From contig NZ_CP085173.1 of NCBI RefSeq assembly GCF_020616555.1, forward strand, positions 4,790,001 to 4,854,000: a stretch of 64,000 bases of DNA. Reading direction: 5' to 3'. Shown one piece after another: positions 33,033 to 41,714 of the stretch. Position 1 is the stretch's first letter, and each line of letters opens with the position of its first letter. The DNA comes from Streptomyces longhuiensis (GTDB taxonomy: Bacteria; Actinomycetota; Actinomycetes; Streptomycetales; Streptomycetaceae). The position numbers and the translations under genes are program-made. The notes under the pieces are model-generated. The model had not been told where the DNA came from, ran no database searches, and saw nothing but the letters and a program-made list of their open reading frames with translations.

Positions 33033-34598
33033 ATGGCCCGCGCCCCCGCTGTCGCCGCCCTGTCCGCCCTGCGGAACATCCCCTCCGCGGTCGGCCGCCA
33101 CCATCGCGCCCGCCGCCTGCGCCCCACCGGCGATCTCGCCCCCCAGCCCCGCCCGTACCTCCGCGCCCTGGGCCTCGCGGCCGTCGTCCTCATGGGCGCG
33201 TGGCTCGGCCTGCTCGCCGTGGGGAACGTCCGTGTCCCGGTGGGCCCGATGGACACGCGGATGACGCTGCGCCCGTCCCTGACCGGCGGCACGAAGATCA
33301 ACGTCTCGCCGCTCGGCTCCCTGGAGCTGAAGTCGCACACGGCCCCCATCCGCCTCGACGTGGACGTCGACCGCCTCGACCCGGTCCGCTCCGAGGCCCT
33401 GGTCAACCACCCCGAGCGCCTCTCGGGCCTCCAGGACGAGGTCACGCGCGACGTCGAGCACGGCACCCTCGACCTCGCCCTGCGCTCCTGCGTCGCCGTC
33501 GTCTCCGGCGCCACCGCGCTCGGCCTCGCGGTCTACCGCCGCCCCAGCCGCGCACTGGGCGCCGGCGGCCTCGCGCTCGCCCTCCTGGCGGCCTCGGGAG
33601 GGGCGGCGTACGCGACCTGGAACCCCAATTCGGTTCTGGAGCCGAAGTTCTCCGGCCTGCTCTCCTCGGCCCCCTCGGTCGTGGGCAGCGCACGCTCGAT
33701 CGTCACCGAATTCGACGTCTACCAGAAGGAGTTGGCGCGCCTGGTGACCAATGTGACGAAGCTCTACGACGTGACGTCGACGCTCCCCGCGTACCGGCCG
33801 GACCCGTCCACGATCCGCGTCCTGCACGTCTCGGACATCCATCTGAACCCGGCCAGCTGGAAGATCATCTCCTCGCTCGTCGAGCAGTACGACATCTCGG
33901 TCATCGTCGACTCCGGCGACACGATGGACCACGGCTCGGCTGCCGAGAACCCGTTCCTCGACCCGATCAAGGACCTCGGCGCCCCGTACATCTGGGTCCG
34001 CGGAAACCACGACTCGGCGACCACCCAGCGCTACCTCGAACACATCAAGAACGTCCGCGTACTCGACAACGGCAAGGCGGTCACCGTCGCCGGGCTGCGC
34101 TTCGCCGGCACCGGGGACCCCCAGTACACGCCGGACCGGGCGGTCAGGGCGCAGGGCGATCCGGCCGAGCGCATGGCGGGCATCCGGCTCGCCTCCGCGC
34201 TGCGCGACCAGCGGGCGGCGGGCACGCCGGTGGACATCGCGATCGCCCACAACCCGGTGGCCGCCCGCGAGACGGACGGCACGGTCCCGCTGGTCCTCGC
34301 GGGCCACATCCATCACGAGCAGACCGAGGTGATGAGGCTGGGCACGCGGCTGCGCGTCGAGGGCTCGACCGGCGGCAGCGGTCTGCGCGCCGTCGACGAC
34401 GCCTCCCCCGACCCGGTGCAGGCGTCGATCCTCTACCTGGACCGCGACACCCGCCGCCTGCAGGCCTGGGACGAGATCGAACTGGGCGGCCTCGGCCTGA
34501 CGACGGCACAGGTCAGCCGCCATCTGCCCAAGGAGAACCAGCCGGGCGCGACCCCCTCGCCGACGCCGCCCACGGGCTCGCCCGCGCCCTCTCCCTAA
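33033..34598 (+). CDS. Membrane-anchored metallophosphoesterase
   Basis: A 521-residue protein with membrane segments near residues 46-66 (YLRALGLAAVVLMGAWLGLLAVG) and 150-205 (a pair of Ala/Leu-rich helices). It ends in a calcineurin-like phosphoesterase domain (about 265-490) that should lie outside the cell if the two later helices form a hairpin, though topology is uncertain. All metal motifs are present: VLHVSDIHLNP, VDSGDTMDHG, WVRGNHDS, AIAHNP and LAGHIHHEQ. Substrate could be a phosphodiester, nucleotide or phospholipid. The C-terminal 20 residues are Pro/Thr/Ser-rich. ATG 33033 sits at the end of the second direct repeat. The tRNA cluster follows. Confidence 0.88.
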   Translation: MARAPAVAALSALRNIPSAVGRHHRARRLRPTGDLAPQPRPYLRALGLAAVVLMGAWLGLLAVGNVRVPVGPMDTRMTLRPSLTGGTKINVSPLGSLELKSHTAPIRLDVDVDRLDPVRSEALVNHPERLSGLQDEVTRDVEHGTLDLALRSCVAVVSGATALGLAVYRRPSRALGAGGLALALLAASGGAAYATWNPNSVLEPKFSGLLSSAPSVVGSARSIVTEFDVYQKELARLVTNVTKLYDVTSTLPAYRPDPSTIRVLHVSDIHLNPASWKIISSLVEQYDISVIVDSGDTMDHGSAAENPFLDPIKDLGAPYIWVRGNHDSATTQRYLEHIKNVRVLDNGKAVTVAGLRFAGTGDPQYTPDRAVRAQGDPAERMAGIRLASALRDQRAAGTPVDIAIAHNPVAARETDGTVPLVLAGHIHHEQTEVMRLGTRLRVEGSTGGSGLRAVDDASPDPVQASILYLDRDTRRLQAWDEIELGGLGLTTAQVSRHLPKENQPGATPSPTPPTGSPAPSP

Positions 34599-34604
34599 AC
34601 CGTT

Positions 34605-34634
34605 TTGGCGATCCCTCCCCGCATCCCATATGCT
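34605..34634 (+). promoter_or_regulatory. Promoter of the tRNA Glu-Asp-Phe cluster
   Basis: TTGGCG at 34605-34610 and TATGCT at 34629-34634 with an 18-base spacer fit a vegetative promoter. The expected start lies about 40 bases before tRNA-Glu. Confidence 0.6.
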
Positions 34635-34679
34635 TCTCACGTCCCCGACGCGCTGCGAAGCGCCCAGGCGGGCCAATTA

Positions 34680-34752
34680 GCCCTCATCGTCTAGTGGCCC
34701 AGGACGCCGCCCTTTCAAGGCGGTAGCACGGGTTCGAATCCCGTTGGGGGCA
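34680..34752 (+). tRNA. tRNA-Glu (UUC)
   Basis: Complete cloverleaf with anticodon loop CTTTCAA, acceptor GCCCTCA/TGGGGGC (with G-T pairs), and T-arm ACGGGTTCGAATCCCGT. CCA is not encoded. First gene of a three-tRNA cluster. Confidence 0.96.
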
Positions 34753-34789
34753 CGCAACACCCTGTGCGACACTTGTCGCACAACAGCTT

Positions 34790-34864
34790 GGTCCTGTGGA
34801 GCAGTTTGGAGTGCTCGCCACCCTGTCAAGGTGGAGGCCGCGGGTTCAAATCCCGTCAGGACCG
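34790..34864 (+). tRNA. tRNA-Asp (GUC), copy 1
   Basis: Complete cloverleaf, anticodon loop CTGTCAA, T-arm GCGGGTTCAAATCCCGT, 75 bases without CCA. Identical to the copy at 40357-40431. Confidence 0.96.
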
Positions 34865-34888
34865 CTGCGATTCGTTCGCGAACCGCGT

Positions 34889-34962
34889 GGCTGGGTAGCT
34901 CAGTTGGTACGAGCGATCGCCTGAAAAGCGATAGGTCGCCGGTTCGATCCCGGCCCCAGCCA
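34889..34962 (+). tRNA. tRNA-Phe (GAA)
   Basis: Complete cloverleaf, anticodon loop CTGAAAA, acceptor GGCTGGG/CCCAGCC, T-arm GCCGGTTCGATCCCGGC. CCA is not encoded. Last gene of the cluster. Confidence 0.96.
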
Positions 34963-34969
34963 CAAGATT

Positions 34970-35044
34970 CAGGCCCCGTCTCCGGACGGGGCCTGTTGCG
35001 TTTCCCCACCACCTCCCGAAAGCCCTGTCCCGGACGGGGCTTTC
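34970..35044. terminator. Tandem terminators after the tRNA cluster
   Basis: Two stems in a row. CAGGCCCCGTC (34970-34980) pairs with GACGGGGCCTG (34985-34995), followed by TTGCGTTT. GAAAGCCCTGTC (35018-35029) pairs with GACGGGGCTTTC (35033-35044) with one G-T pair. The second also suits the convergent membrane-protein gene ending at 35075. Confidence 0.82.
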
Positions 35045-35074
35045 GGCGTGTCCGGGTGCAGTCACCCGACAGGC

Positions 35075-36157
35075 TCACGCCCCCGGCGCCACCGCGTGGG
35101 CCGGTTCCGTGGTGCGGCCACCCGGATGGCGGTGACGCCAGACCCAGAAGATCGTGCTCGACAGGAGGGCCCACGCCGCGAGGACGACGAACGGGAACAG
35201 GTGCTGGTACCCGCCGAAGTACACGGCCGTGTGCTGCGCGTTCACGGACGCGCCCGGCGGGAGCCACCGGCCGATGCGGCCGAGCACCGACGGCAGCAGC
35301 GGCCACGACACCGCGCCGCCCGACGACGGGTTGCCGAGGAGCACCATCAGCCCCCACGTCGGGATCATCGCCCAGCGCCCGAACAGCGTGTTGAACATCG
35401 TGAAGACCATCCCCGACGTGAACATCGTCAGCGCGAGGATCGCCCAGGACTCGGCGAACGGCAGATCGAGCGCGCCCAGCCACCAGTCCACGACCGCCGC
35501 GATCACGAACGCCCCGGGCAGCGCGTACGCCACCGTGTACGCGATGCGCTCCAGCGGATCGAGGGCGCGCGCGTGCACGCTCAGCTGGATCGCTCCGACG
35601 AAGCCGATGATGACCGCGGCCAGCGAGATGTAGAAGATCGCGAGGCCGCGCGGGTCGCCCTTCTGGAGCGGCTTGATGTCGGTCACGGTGACCGGGACCC
35701 CGAGCCCGGCCCCGACCTCGGGGGCGGTCTCGGCGAGGACCTGCGCGACCGAGGCACCGGACGCACTCGAGACCTCGAGCGCGACGCGGTCACCCTGCCG
35801 CACGTCGAGGATCGCGAAGACCTTCTGCTGGTCCACGCCCTGGACGGCCGCCGCGATGCTGTCGTAGGGGTGCACTTCGAGGGACGCGTTCAGCGCCTTC
35901 TCCATGCCGGTCAGGAACGCCCCGCCGTGCGTCGCGTCCGCCGCGCCCACCACGGCCGCGGGAATCCGGTGCGGCGTCGGGTTCGCCATCGTGTAGGTGT
36001 ACGAGCCCGCGAACAGGCCCGCGGCGGCGGCCAGGATGAACACGAGGACGGTCGCGGGCAGGAACGGCGACTTCTTGAAGTCCTCCCAGCGCTCCCCGCG
36101 CGTGGGCACCCGCCCGTGGGCGCCGTGCTCGTGATCGTCGTCGCTCGGCTCCGGCAT
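35075..36157 (-). CDS. YhgE/Pip-like ABC-2-type membrane protein (DUF3533-like)
   Basis: A 360-residue membrane protein. A cytoplasmic basic leader precedes one hydrophobic segment (FLPATVLVFILAAAAGLFAGSYTY, about residues 32-55), then a large extracellular domain (60-170) with the AVVGAADATHGG and VQGVDQQKVFAILDV features, then five or so membrane helices in the C-terminal half (YISLAAVIIGFVGAIQL onward). This layout is shared by YhgE/Pip phage-receptor-like and ABC-2-type permease relatives such as the ESX-associated proteins. Role unknown; often linked to export or envelope integrity. ATG 36157. It is divergent from hrpA. Confidence 0.75.
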   Translation of the reverse strand: MPEPSDDDHEHGAHGRVPTRGERWEDFKKSPFLPATVLVFILAAAAGLFAGSYTYTMANPTPHRIPAAVVGAADATHGGAFLTGMEKALNASLEVHPYDSIAAAVQGVDQQKVFAILDVRQGDRVALEVSSASGASVAQVLAETAPEVGAGLGVPVTVTDIKPLQKGDPRGLAIFYISLAAVIIGFVGAIQLSVHARALDPLERIAYTVAYALPGAFVIAAVVDWWLGALDLPFAESWAILALTMFTSGMVFTMFNTLFGRWAMIPTWGLMVLLGNPSSGGAVSWPLLPSVLGRIGRWLPPGASVNAQHTAVYFGGYQHLFPFVVLAAWALLSSTIFWVWRHRHPGGRTTEPAHAVAPGA

Positions 36158-36278
36158 ACGGACACGTTAAAACACACATAACGGACCTTCAGCCCCAACA
36201 GCCCAGATCTCCACCGAAACCGGCCCACCTCAAAACCATTCGCCACCCGTTTCTCCGAGGTGAGATCCTGGAGGACGT

Positions 36279-39200
36279 ATGTCTACGCAGCCTGCCCCCG
36301 TCCTCGGCACCCTCGCCCAGCGCCTGTCCGAGCTGTCCCTGCGCGATGCGCACCGGCTCGGCCGCAGGCTCGAAGGCGCGCGCCGCATCCGCAAGCCCGA
36401 AGCCCGGGCCGCCGTACTCGCCGAGATCGAGGCGGAGGCCGAGAAGGCCGAGGCCCGCACGGCGCAGCGCCGCGGCCGGTACGAGGCGCTCGACGTCACG
36501 TATCCCGAGCAGCTTCCCGTCAGCCAGAAGAAGGACGAGATCGCCGACGCGATCCGCGACCACCAGGTCGTGATCGTCGCGGGCGAGACCGGCTCCGGCA
36601 AGACGACCCAGATCCCCAAGATCTGTCTCGAGCTCGGCCGCGGCGTGCGCGGCATGATCGGCCACACCCAGCCCCGCCGGCTCGCGGCCCGCACGGTCGC
36701 CGAGCGGATCGCGGACGAGATGGACACCCCGCTGGGCGAGGCAGTCGGCTGGAAGGTCCGCTTCACCGACCAGGTCAACCCCGACGCGACGTTCGTGAAG
36801 CTGATGACGGACGGCATCCTGCTCGCCGAGATCCAGACGGACCGCGAGCTGCGCGCGTACGACACGATCATCATCGACGAGGCCCACGAGCGGTCCCTGA
36901 ACATCGACTTCCTGCTCGGCTATCTGGCGCAGCTGCTGCCCAAACGCCCGGACCTGAAGGTCGTCATCACCTCCGCGACGATCGACCCCGAGCGCTTCTC
37001 GCGCCACTTCGGGGACGCCCCGATCGTCGAGGTCAGCGGCCGTACGTATCCCGTCGAGGTGCGCTACAGACCCCTGCTCGAAGAGGACTCCGACGAGGCC
37101 GACCGGGACCAGATCACCGCGATCACGGACGCCGTCGAGGAGCTCCAGGGCGAGGGCAAGGGCGACATCCTCGTCTTCCTGTCCGGCGAGCGCGAGATCC
37201 GCGACACGGCGGACGCGCTGGAGAAGAAGAAGTTCCGGTTCACCGAGGTCCTGCCGCTCTACGCCCGCCTGTCGCACGCGGAGCAACACCGCGTCTTCCA
37301 GCGCCCCTCCGGCTCGGTCCGCCGCATCGTCCTCGCGACGAACGTCGCGGAGACGTCCCTGACCGTCCCCGGCATCAAGTACGTGATCGACCCGGGCACC
37401 GCCCGCATCTCGCGGTACTCGCACCGCACGAAGGTGCAGCGCCTGCCCATCGAGGCGATCAGCCAGGCCAGCGCCAACCAGCGCAAGGGCCGCTGCGGCC
37501 GTACGTCGGACGGCATCTGCATCCGCCTGTACTCGGAGGACGACTTCCTCGCCCGCCCCGAGTTCACGGACGCGGAGATCCTGCGGACGAATCTCGCCTC
37601 CGTCATCCTCCAGATGACCGCGGCCGGGCTCGGCGACATCGAGAAGTTCCCCTTCATCGACCCGCCGGACCACCGCAACATCCGCGACGGCGTGCAGCTT
37701 CTCCAGGAGCTGGGCGCGCTGAACCCGGCGGAGAAGGACGTCCGTAAGCGCCTCACCGAGCAGGGCCGCAAGCTCGCCCAGCTGCCGGTGGACCCGCGCC
37801 TGGCCCGGATGGTCCTGGAGGCCGACAAGAACGGCTGTGTGCGCGAGGTCATGGTGATCGCGGCCGCGCTGTCCATCCAGGACCCGCGCGAGCGCCCCAG
37901 CGAGAAGCAGGCGCAGGCGGACCAGCAGCACGCCCGCTTCAAGGACGAGACGTCCGACTTCCTGGCGTTCCTCAACCTCTGGCGCTACGTGCGCGAGCAG
38001 CAGAAGACGCTCGGCTCGTCCGCGTTCCGCCGCATGTGCAAGTCGGAGTACCTGAACTTCCTGCGCATCCGCGAGTGGCAGGACATCTATACGCAGCTGC
38101 GGACGGTCGCCAAGCAGATGGGGATCCATCTGAGCGAGGACGATGCCCCTGACCAGCAGGTGCACATCTCGCTGCTCGCCGGCCTGCTCTCCCACATCGG
38201 GATGAAGGACGTGAAGGAGTCCACGGACAAGGACCCCAAGCAGCGCGGCGGACGGAACGAGTACCTGGGCGCGCGCAACGCCAAGTTCGCCGTCTTCCCC
38301 GGCTCCGCCCTCTTCAAGAAGCCCCCGCGCTTCATCATGTCCGCCGAGCTCGTCGAGACGTCGCGGCTGTGGGCCCGCGTCAACGCGAGGATCGAGCCGG
38401 AGTGGGTCGAGCCCCTCGCCGAGCACCTCCTGAAGCGCACGTACAGCGAGCCGCACTGGGAGAAGGACCAGGCGGCCGTGATGGCGTACGAGAAGGTGAC
38501 GCTGTACGGCGTCCCGCTCGTCGCCCAGCGCAAGGTGAACTACGGGCGCATCGACCCCGAGGTGAGCCGCGAGCTGTTCATCAGGAACGCGCTCGTCGAG
38601 GGCGACTGGCGCACGCACCACAAGTTCTTCTCGGACAACCGCAAGCTGCTCACCGAGGTCGAGGAGCTGGAGCACCGCGCCCGCCGCCGCGACATCGTCG
38701 TCGACGACGAGACCCTCTTCGACTTCTACGACCAGCGGGTCCCGGAGCATGTCGTCTCGGGTGCCCACTTCGACAGCTGGTGGAAGCACAAGAAGCGGGA
38801 CGAGCCCGAACTCCTGGACTTCGAGCGCTCGATGCTCATCCGCGAGTCCGCGGAGGCCATCACCAAGGACGACTATCCGGACGCGTGGCGCCAGGGGCCG
38901 CTGAAGTTCCGGGTGACGTACCAGTTCGAGCCGGGCGCGGACGCGGACGGCGTGACCGTCCACATCCCGCTCCAGGTCCTCAACCAGGTCACCGACGAGG
39001 GCTTCGACTGGCAGATCCCCGGCCTGCGCGAGGAGGTCGTGATCGAGCTGATCCGCTCCCTGCCGAAGCCGGTGCGCCGTCACTACGTCCCGGCACCGAA
39101 CTACGCGAAGGCGTTCCTGGAGCGGGCCGTGCCCCTCCAGGAGCCCCTGCCCACCACGCTCGCCCGCGAGCTCCAGCGCATGGTCGGCGTCCCCGTCACG

Positions 39201-40262
39201 GCGGACGACTTCGACCTGTCCCGCGTACCCGACCACCTGAAGATCACGTTCAGGATCGTCGACGAGCGGCGCAGGACCCTCGCCGAGGACAAGGACCTGG
39301 AGGCGCTCAAGCTGCGCCTCAAGCCGAAGGCCCGCAAGGCGATCTCGCAGGCGGCAGCGGCCACCGCCGAGCGCTCGGGCGGCGAGTCCGTGGAGCGCTC
39401 GGGCCTCACGGACTGGACGATCGGCACGCTGAGCCGCGTCTTCGAGACCCGGCGCGCCGGCCAGCCCGTCAAGGCGTATCCGGCGCTGGTCGACGACGGG
39501 GACACGGTCTCGGTCCGGCTCTTCGACACGGAGGCCGAGCAGCAGCAGGCCATGTGGAGGGGTACGCGCCGGCTGATCCTGCGCAACATCCCGGTCAACC
39601 CGGGCAAGTTCGCCTCGGACAAGCTGACCAACCCCCAGAAGCTCGCCCTGTCCGCGAACCCGCACGGCTCGGTCCAGGCGCTCTTCGACGACTGCGCCAT
39701 GGCCTCCTGCGACAAGCTCATCGCGGACTTCGGCGGCCCCGCCTGGGACGAGGAGTCGTACCGCAAGCTCTACGACAAGGTCCGCGCCGAGATCGTCGAC
39801 ACGACGGTACGAACGGTGGGCCAGGTACAGCAGGTACTCGCCGCCTGGCAGGCCTGCGAGCGCCGCCTGAAGTCGACGAAGAGCCCGACGCTGCTCGCCA
39901 ACCTCACGGACGTACGGGCGCAGTTGACGGCCCTGATCCGCCCCGGCTTCGTCACGGACACGGGCCTGCGGCGCCTGCCCGACCTGGTGCGCTACCTGGT
40001 CGCCGCCGACCGGCGCCTGACCCAGATGCCGACGAACGTCCAGCGGGACACGTCGCGCATGGAGAAGGTCCACGAGATGCAGGACGAGTACGCGTGGCTG
40101 CTCGAACAGATGCCGCAGGGGCGGCCCGTGCCGCAGGAAGTCCTGGACATCCGCTGGATGCTGGAAGAGCTGCGGGTCAGCTACTTCGCCCACGCGCTCG
40201 GCACCGCCTACCCGGTCTCGGACAAGCGGATCGTGAAGGCGATCGACGCCGCGGCGCCGTAA
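36279..40262 (+). CDS. hrpA: ATP-dependent RNA helicase HrpA
   Basis: A 1327-residue DEAH-box RNA helicase, full length for the HrpA family. The core lies at about residues 80-580: GETGSGKTTQIPK, TQPRRLAARTVAERIA, DEAHERS, SATIDPERFSRHF, FLSGEREIRD, TNVAETSLTVPGIKYV and QRKGRCGRTSDGICIRLY. Winged-helix, ratchet and OB-like domains follow, and the large C-terminal HrpA-specific region (about 750-1327) is complete. HrpA unwinds RNA and in E. coli clears stalled ribosomes and processes mRNAs. ATG 36279 with GGAGG upstream. It is a lone gene, followed by a tRNA. Confidence 0.95.
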   Translation: MSTQPAPVLGTLAQRLSELSLRDAHRLGRRLEGARRIRKPEARAAVLAEIEAEAEKAEARTAQRRGRYEALDVTYPEQLPVSQKKDEIADAIRDHQVVIVAGETGSGKTTQIPKICLELGRGVRGMIGHTQPRRLAARTVAERIADEMDTPLGEAVGWKVRFTDQVNPDATFVKLMTDGILLAEIQTDRELRAYDTIIIDEAHERSLNIDFLLGYLAQLLPKRPDLKVVITSATIDPERFSRHFGDAPIVEVSGRTYPVEVRYRPLLEEDSDEADRDQITAITDAVEELQGEGKGDILVFLSGEREIRDTADALEKKKFRFTEVLPLYARLSHAEQHRVFQRPSGSVRRIVLATNVAETSLTVPGIKYVIDPGTARISRYSHRTKVQRLPIEAISQASANQRKGRCGRTSDGICIRLYSEDDFLARPEFTDAEILRTNLASVILQMTAAGLGDIEKFPFIDPPDHRNIRDGVQLLQELGALNPAEKDVRKRLTEQGRKLAQLPVDPRLARMVLEADKNGCVREVMVIAAALSIQDPRERPSEKQAQADQQHARFKDETSDFLAFLNLWRYVREQQKTLGSSAFRRMCKSEYLNFLRIREWQDIYTQLRTVAKQMGIHLSEDDAPDQQVHISLLAGLLSHIGMKDVKESTDKDPKQRGGRNEYLGARNAKFAVFPGSALFKKPPRFIMSAELVETSRLWARVNARIEPEWVEPLAEHLLKRTYSEPHWEKDQAAVMAYEKVTLYGVPLVAQRKVNYGRIDPEVSRELFIRNALVEGDWRTHHKFFSDNRKLLTEVEELEHRARRRDIVVDDETLFDFYDQRVPEHVVSGAHFDSWWKHKKRDEPELLDFERSMLIRESAEAITKDDYPDAWRQGPLKFRVTYQFEPGADADGVTVHIPLQVLNQVTDEGFDWQIPGLREEVVIELIRSLPKPVRRHYVPAPNYAKAFLERAVPLQEPLPTTLARELQRMVGVPVTADDFDLSRVPDHLKITFRIVDERRRTLAEDKDLEALKLRLKPKARKAISQAAAATAERSGGESVERSGLTDWTIGTLSRVFETRRAGQPVKAYPALVDDGDTVSVRLFDTEAEQQQAMWRGTRRLILRNIPVNPGKFASDKLTNPQKLALSANPHGSVQALFDDCAMASCDKLIADFGGPAWDEESYRKLYDKVRAEIVDTTVRTVGQVQQVLAAWQACERRLKSTKSPTLLANLTDVRAQLTALIRPGFVTDTGLRRLPDLVRYLVAADRRLTQMPTNVQRDTSRMEKVHEMQDEYAWLLEQMPQGRPVPQEVLDIRWMLEELRVSYFAHALGTAYPVSDKRIVKAIDAAAP

Positions 40263-40356
40263 CGGACCCGGCACGTTAAGTGAGTTCGACCGCCGGGCCT
40301 GCGCTGCTGTACAGTCTCATCTCGCAGCACAGAGCAACACCAAGTGCCGCGAGCAA

Positions 40357-40431
40357 GGTCCTGTGGAGCAGTTTGGAGTGCTCGCCACCCTGTCAAGGTG
40401 GAGGCCGCGGGTTCAAATCCCGTCAGGACCG
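40357..40431 (+). tRNA. tRNA-Asp (GUC), copy 2
   Basis: Identical to the gene at 34790-34864. TACAGT at 40310-40315 is a reasonable -10 box. It is followed by a terminator and then a duplicated 3' end (see 40556-40628). Confidence 0.96.
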
Positions 40432-40438
40432 CACATAA

Positions 40439-40478
40439 GACTGAGGCCCGTATCCCGCAAGGGGTGCGGGCCTCAGTC
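40439..40478 (+). terminator. Terminator of tRNA-Asp copy 2
   Basis: GACTGAGGCCCG at 40439-40450 pairs with CGGGCCTCAGTC at 40467-40478. There is no pronounced U-run, as is common in Streptomyces. Confidence 0.8.
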
Positions 40479-40555
40479 GTGTGCCCCCAACCCGAGTCGT
40501 GCGACCCCTCGACCCCGCGGGCCGCGCCCGCCGCGCAGCCCGCGATCAGACACGG

Positions 40556-40628
40556 CAAATCCCGTCAGGACCGCGCACAGAACTGAGGCCCACACCTCGC
40601 AGAGGGTGTGGGCCTCAGTTCTGTGCGC
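40556..40628 (+). repeat. Duplicated tRNA-Asp 3' end plus second terminator
   Basis: The sequence CAAATCCCGTCAGGACCGC, the 3' end of tRNA-Asp, recurs at 40556-40574, 125 bases after the intact gene. It is followed by a second stem (24-base arms, 40573-40596 with 40605-40628, containing ACTGAGGCCCACACC) resembling the first terminator. The rest of the tRNA is missing. This is a partial tandem duplication or the scar of an excised element. Confidence 0.75.
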
Positions 40629-40750
40629 GCACGTGCGCAAGACCCCCGCCCCGCGCGTCCGTGCCTCCGCGCCCCGTCCCCCGCCGTCTTGACGGCATCC
40701 CGCTCCCCCGGTACTCAGACAGCAAGGGATTCCCGACCCGGAGGTGGCGC

Positions 40751-40951
40751 ATGGCGGCATCCGCCCGGCACGAGACACGCGCTCTGCTGCGCGCCCACCT
40801 CTCCGCTGCCTCCGGCTACCGCCATCTGACCCGGCACTGCCCCGTCTGCCACCAACTCCTGCGCCTCGCCCTGGAGCACGGCAGAGAGCCCACAGGAGGC
40901 CCCGAGAAGGACTACGGGGCACCGGAGGACGAAAGTCCCCCCACCACCTGA
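40751..40951 (+). CDS. DUF6274-like small zinc-ribbon-type protein
   Basis: A 66-residue protein preceded by an ideal GGAGGTGG site six bases before ATG 40751. It contains the pair HLTRHCPVCHQLLRLAL, where His, Cys-x-x-Cys and His could bind a metal; the C-terminus is acidic and variable. The family is a small actinobacterial one of unknown function, usually found next to bldC. It is convergent with bldC across a 556-base gap. Confidence 0.75.
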   Translation: MAASARHETRALLRAHLSAASGYRHLTRHCPVCHQLLRLALEHGREPTGGPEKDYGAPEDESPPTT

Positions 40952-41507
40952 CCGAAGGCGCCGAACGGCGACCCCAACTGCCGGGAGCCTGGGGGGAGCA
41001 CGGCGGACACCGCAACGCGAATCCCCTCTAACCCAAGGGCCGCGCCAGCAACAAGTGTGCGAGTGTGTGACGGGTGTCACGGGACCAGTTTTAGAAACAG
41101 CGTTTCTTACACCCGCCCTACAACACCTCAATTTAATATGTGCAATTGCACTACCCCCAGGGCCCTCCTGGGCACTCCCGAAGATCCACCCGGGACCCCT
41201 CGGACGGACCTCCTCGACGACCCGTCGAGCACCCGCCCGCGCCCCGGCAGGAGACGCCGCCGGCACTCGATCAGGGACCCACAGGGCCGCCCACAAAGCC
41301 ACGCGCCGTCCCCGGTGGACCGCCCCACCCGCACGGATCCGCGCATAAAAAAATCGCGCTGGACCCGGCGGAGTCCAGCGCGATCGACGACGCACCCTTG
41401 AAGCATGAGCAGGCGTGGGCCTGTTGGGGCAGGACCCGCGTCGTATGGAGCTATAGGTTGGGCGCGAAAAGGGCTGGGGGGCCCGGAACGCCCGGTTATT
41501 CAGTTGT
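40952..41507. other. Intergenic region between DUF6274 gene and bldC
   Basis: No gene is supported in these 556 bases. The part at 41071-41155 is unusually AT-rich for this genome and structured: CGGGTGT (41071-41077) with ACACCCG (41109-41115) enclosing AGAAAC-AGC-GTTTCT (41093-41107), then the perfect palindrome GTGCAATTGCAC (41140-41151). The bldC terminator is at 41347-41384. Confidence 0.5.
41347..41384 (-). terminator. Intrinsic terminator of bldC
   Basis: ATCGCGCTGGAC (41353-41364) pairs with GTCCAGCGCGAT (41373-41384). On the minus strand the stem is followed by seven T residues (A run at 41347-41353), a textbook intrinsic terminator and unusual in its U-run for this genome. It leaves a bldC 3' untranslated region of about 125 bases. 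Confidence 0.93.
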
Positions 41508-41714
41508 TCAGGCCTCGCTGCGCTGCTGCGGAATGCCCGCGAGCAGTGCGCGGACCTCTGCCTCGCGGTAGCGGCGGTGCCCGCCGAGCGTGCGAATCGA
41601 CGTGAGCTTGCCAGCCTTTGCCCAGCGCGTCACCGTCTTGGGGTCGACGCGGAACATCGTGGCGACCTCAGCCGGGGTCAGCAGCGGCTCGGCATCAGGG
41701 GTGCGAGCGGTCAT
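41508..41714 (-). CDS. bldC: Developmental regulator BldC
   Basis: A 68-residue DNA-binding protein related to the MerR winged-helix domain: MTARTPDAEPLLTPAEVATM, then the helix-turn-helix FRVDPKTVTRWAKAGKLTSI and the wing RTLGGHRRYREAEVRALL. BldC binds DNA cooperatively as head-to-tail multimers on direct repeats and delays entry into development in Streptomyces; loss gives the bald phenotype. ATG 41714 gives the standard length; a start 13 codons earlier is open but not conserved. It has a dedicated intrinsic terminator and a 469-base upstream region with a strong palindrome. Confidence 0.97.
   Translation of the reverse strand: MTARTPDAEPLLTPAEVATMFRVDPKTVTRWAKAGKLTSIRTLGGHRRYREAEVRALLAGIPQQRSEA

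Noticed and set aside
36189..40274. Long minus-strand open frame opposite hrpA
   Set aside because: The plus strand has all helicase motifs; the antisense translation is low-complexity Val/Leu/Arg/Asp-rich with no recognisable family.
40556..40628. Active integrative element at tRNA-Asp
   Set aside because: There is no integrase, excisionase or replication gene; at most an old scar or duplication.
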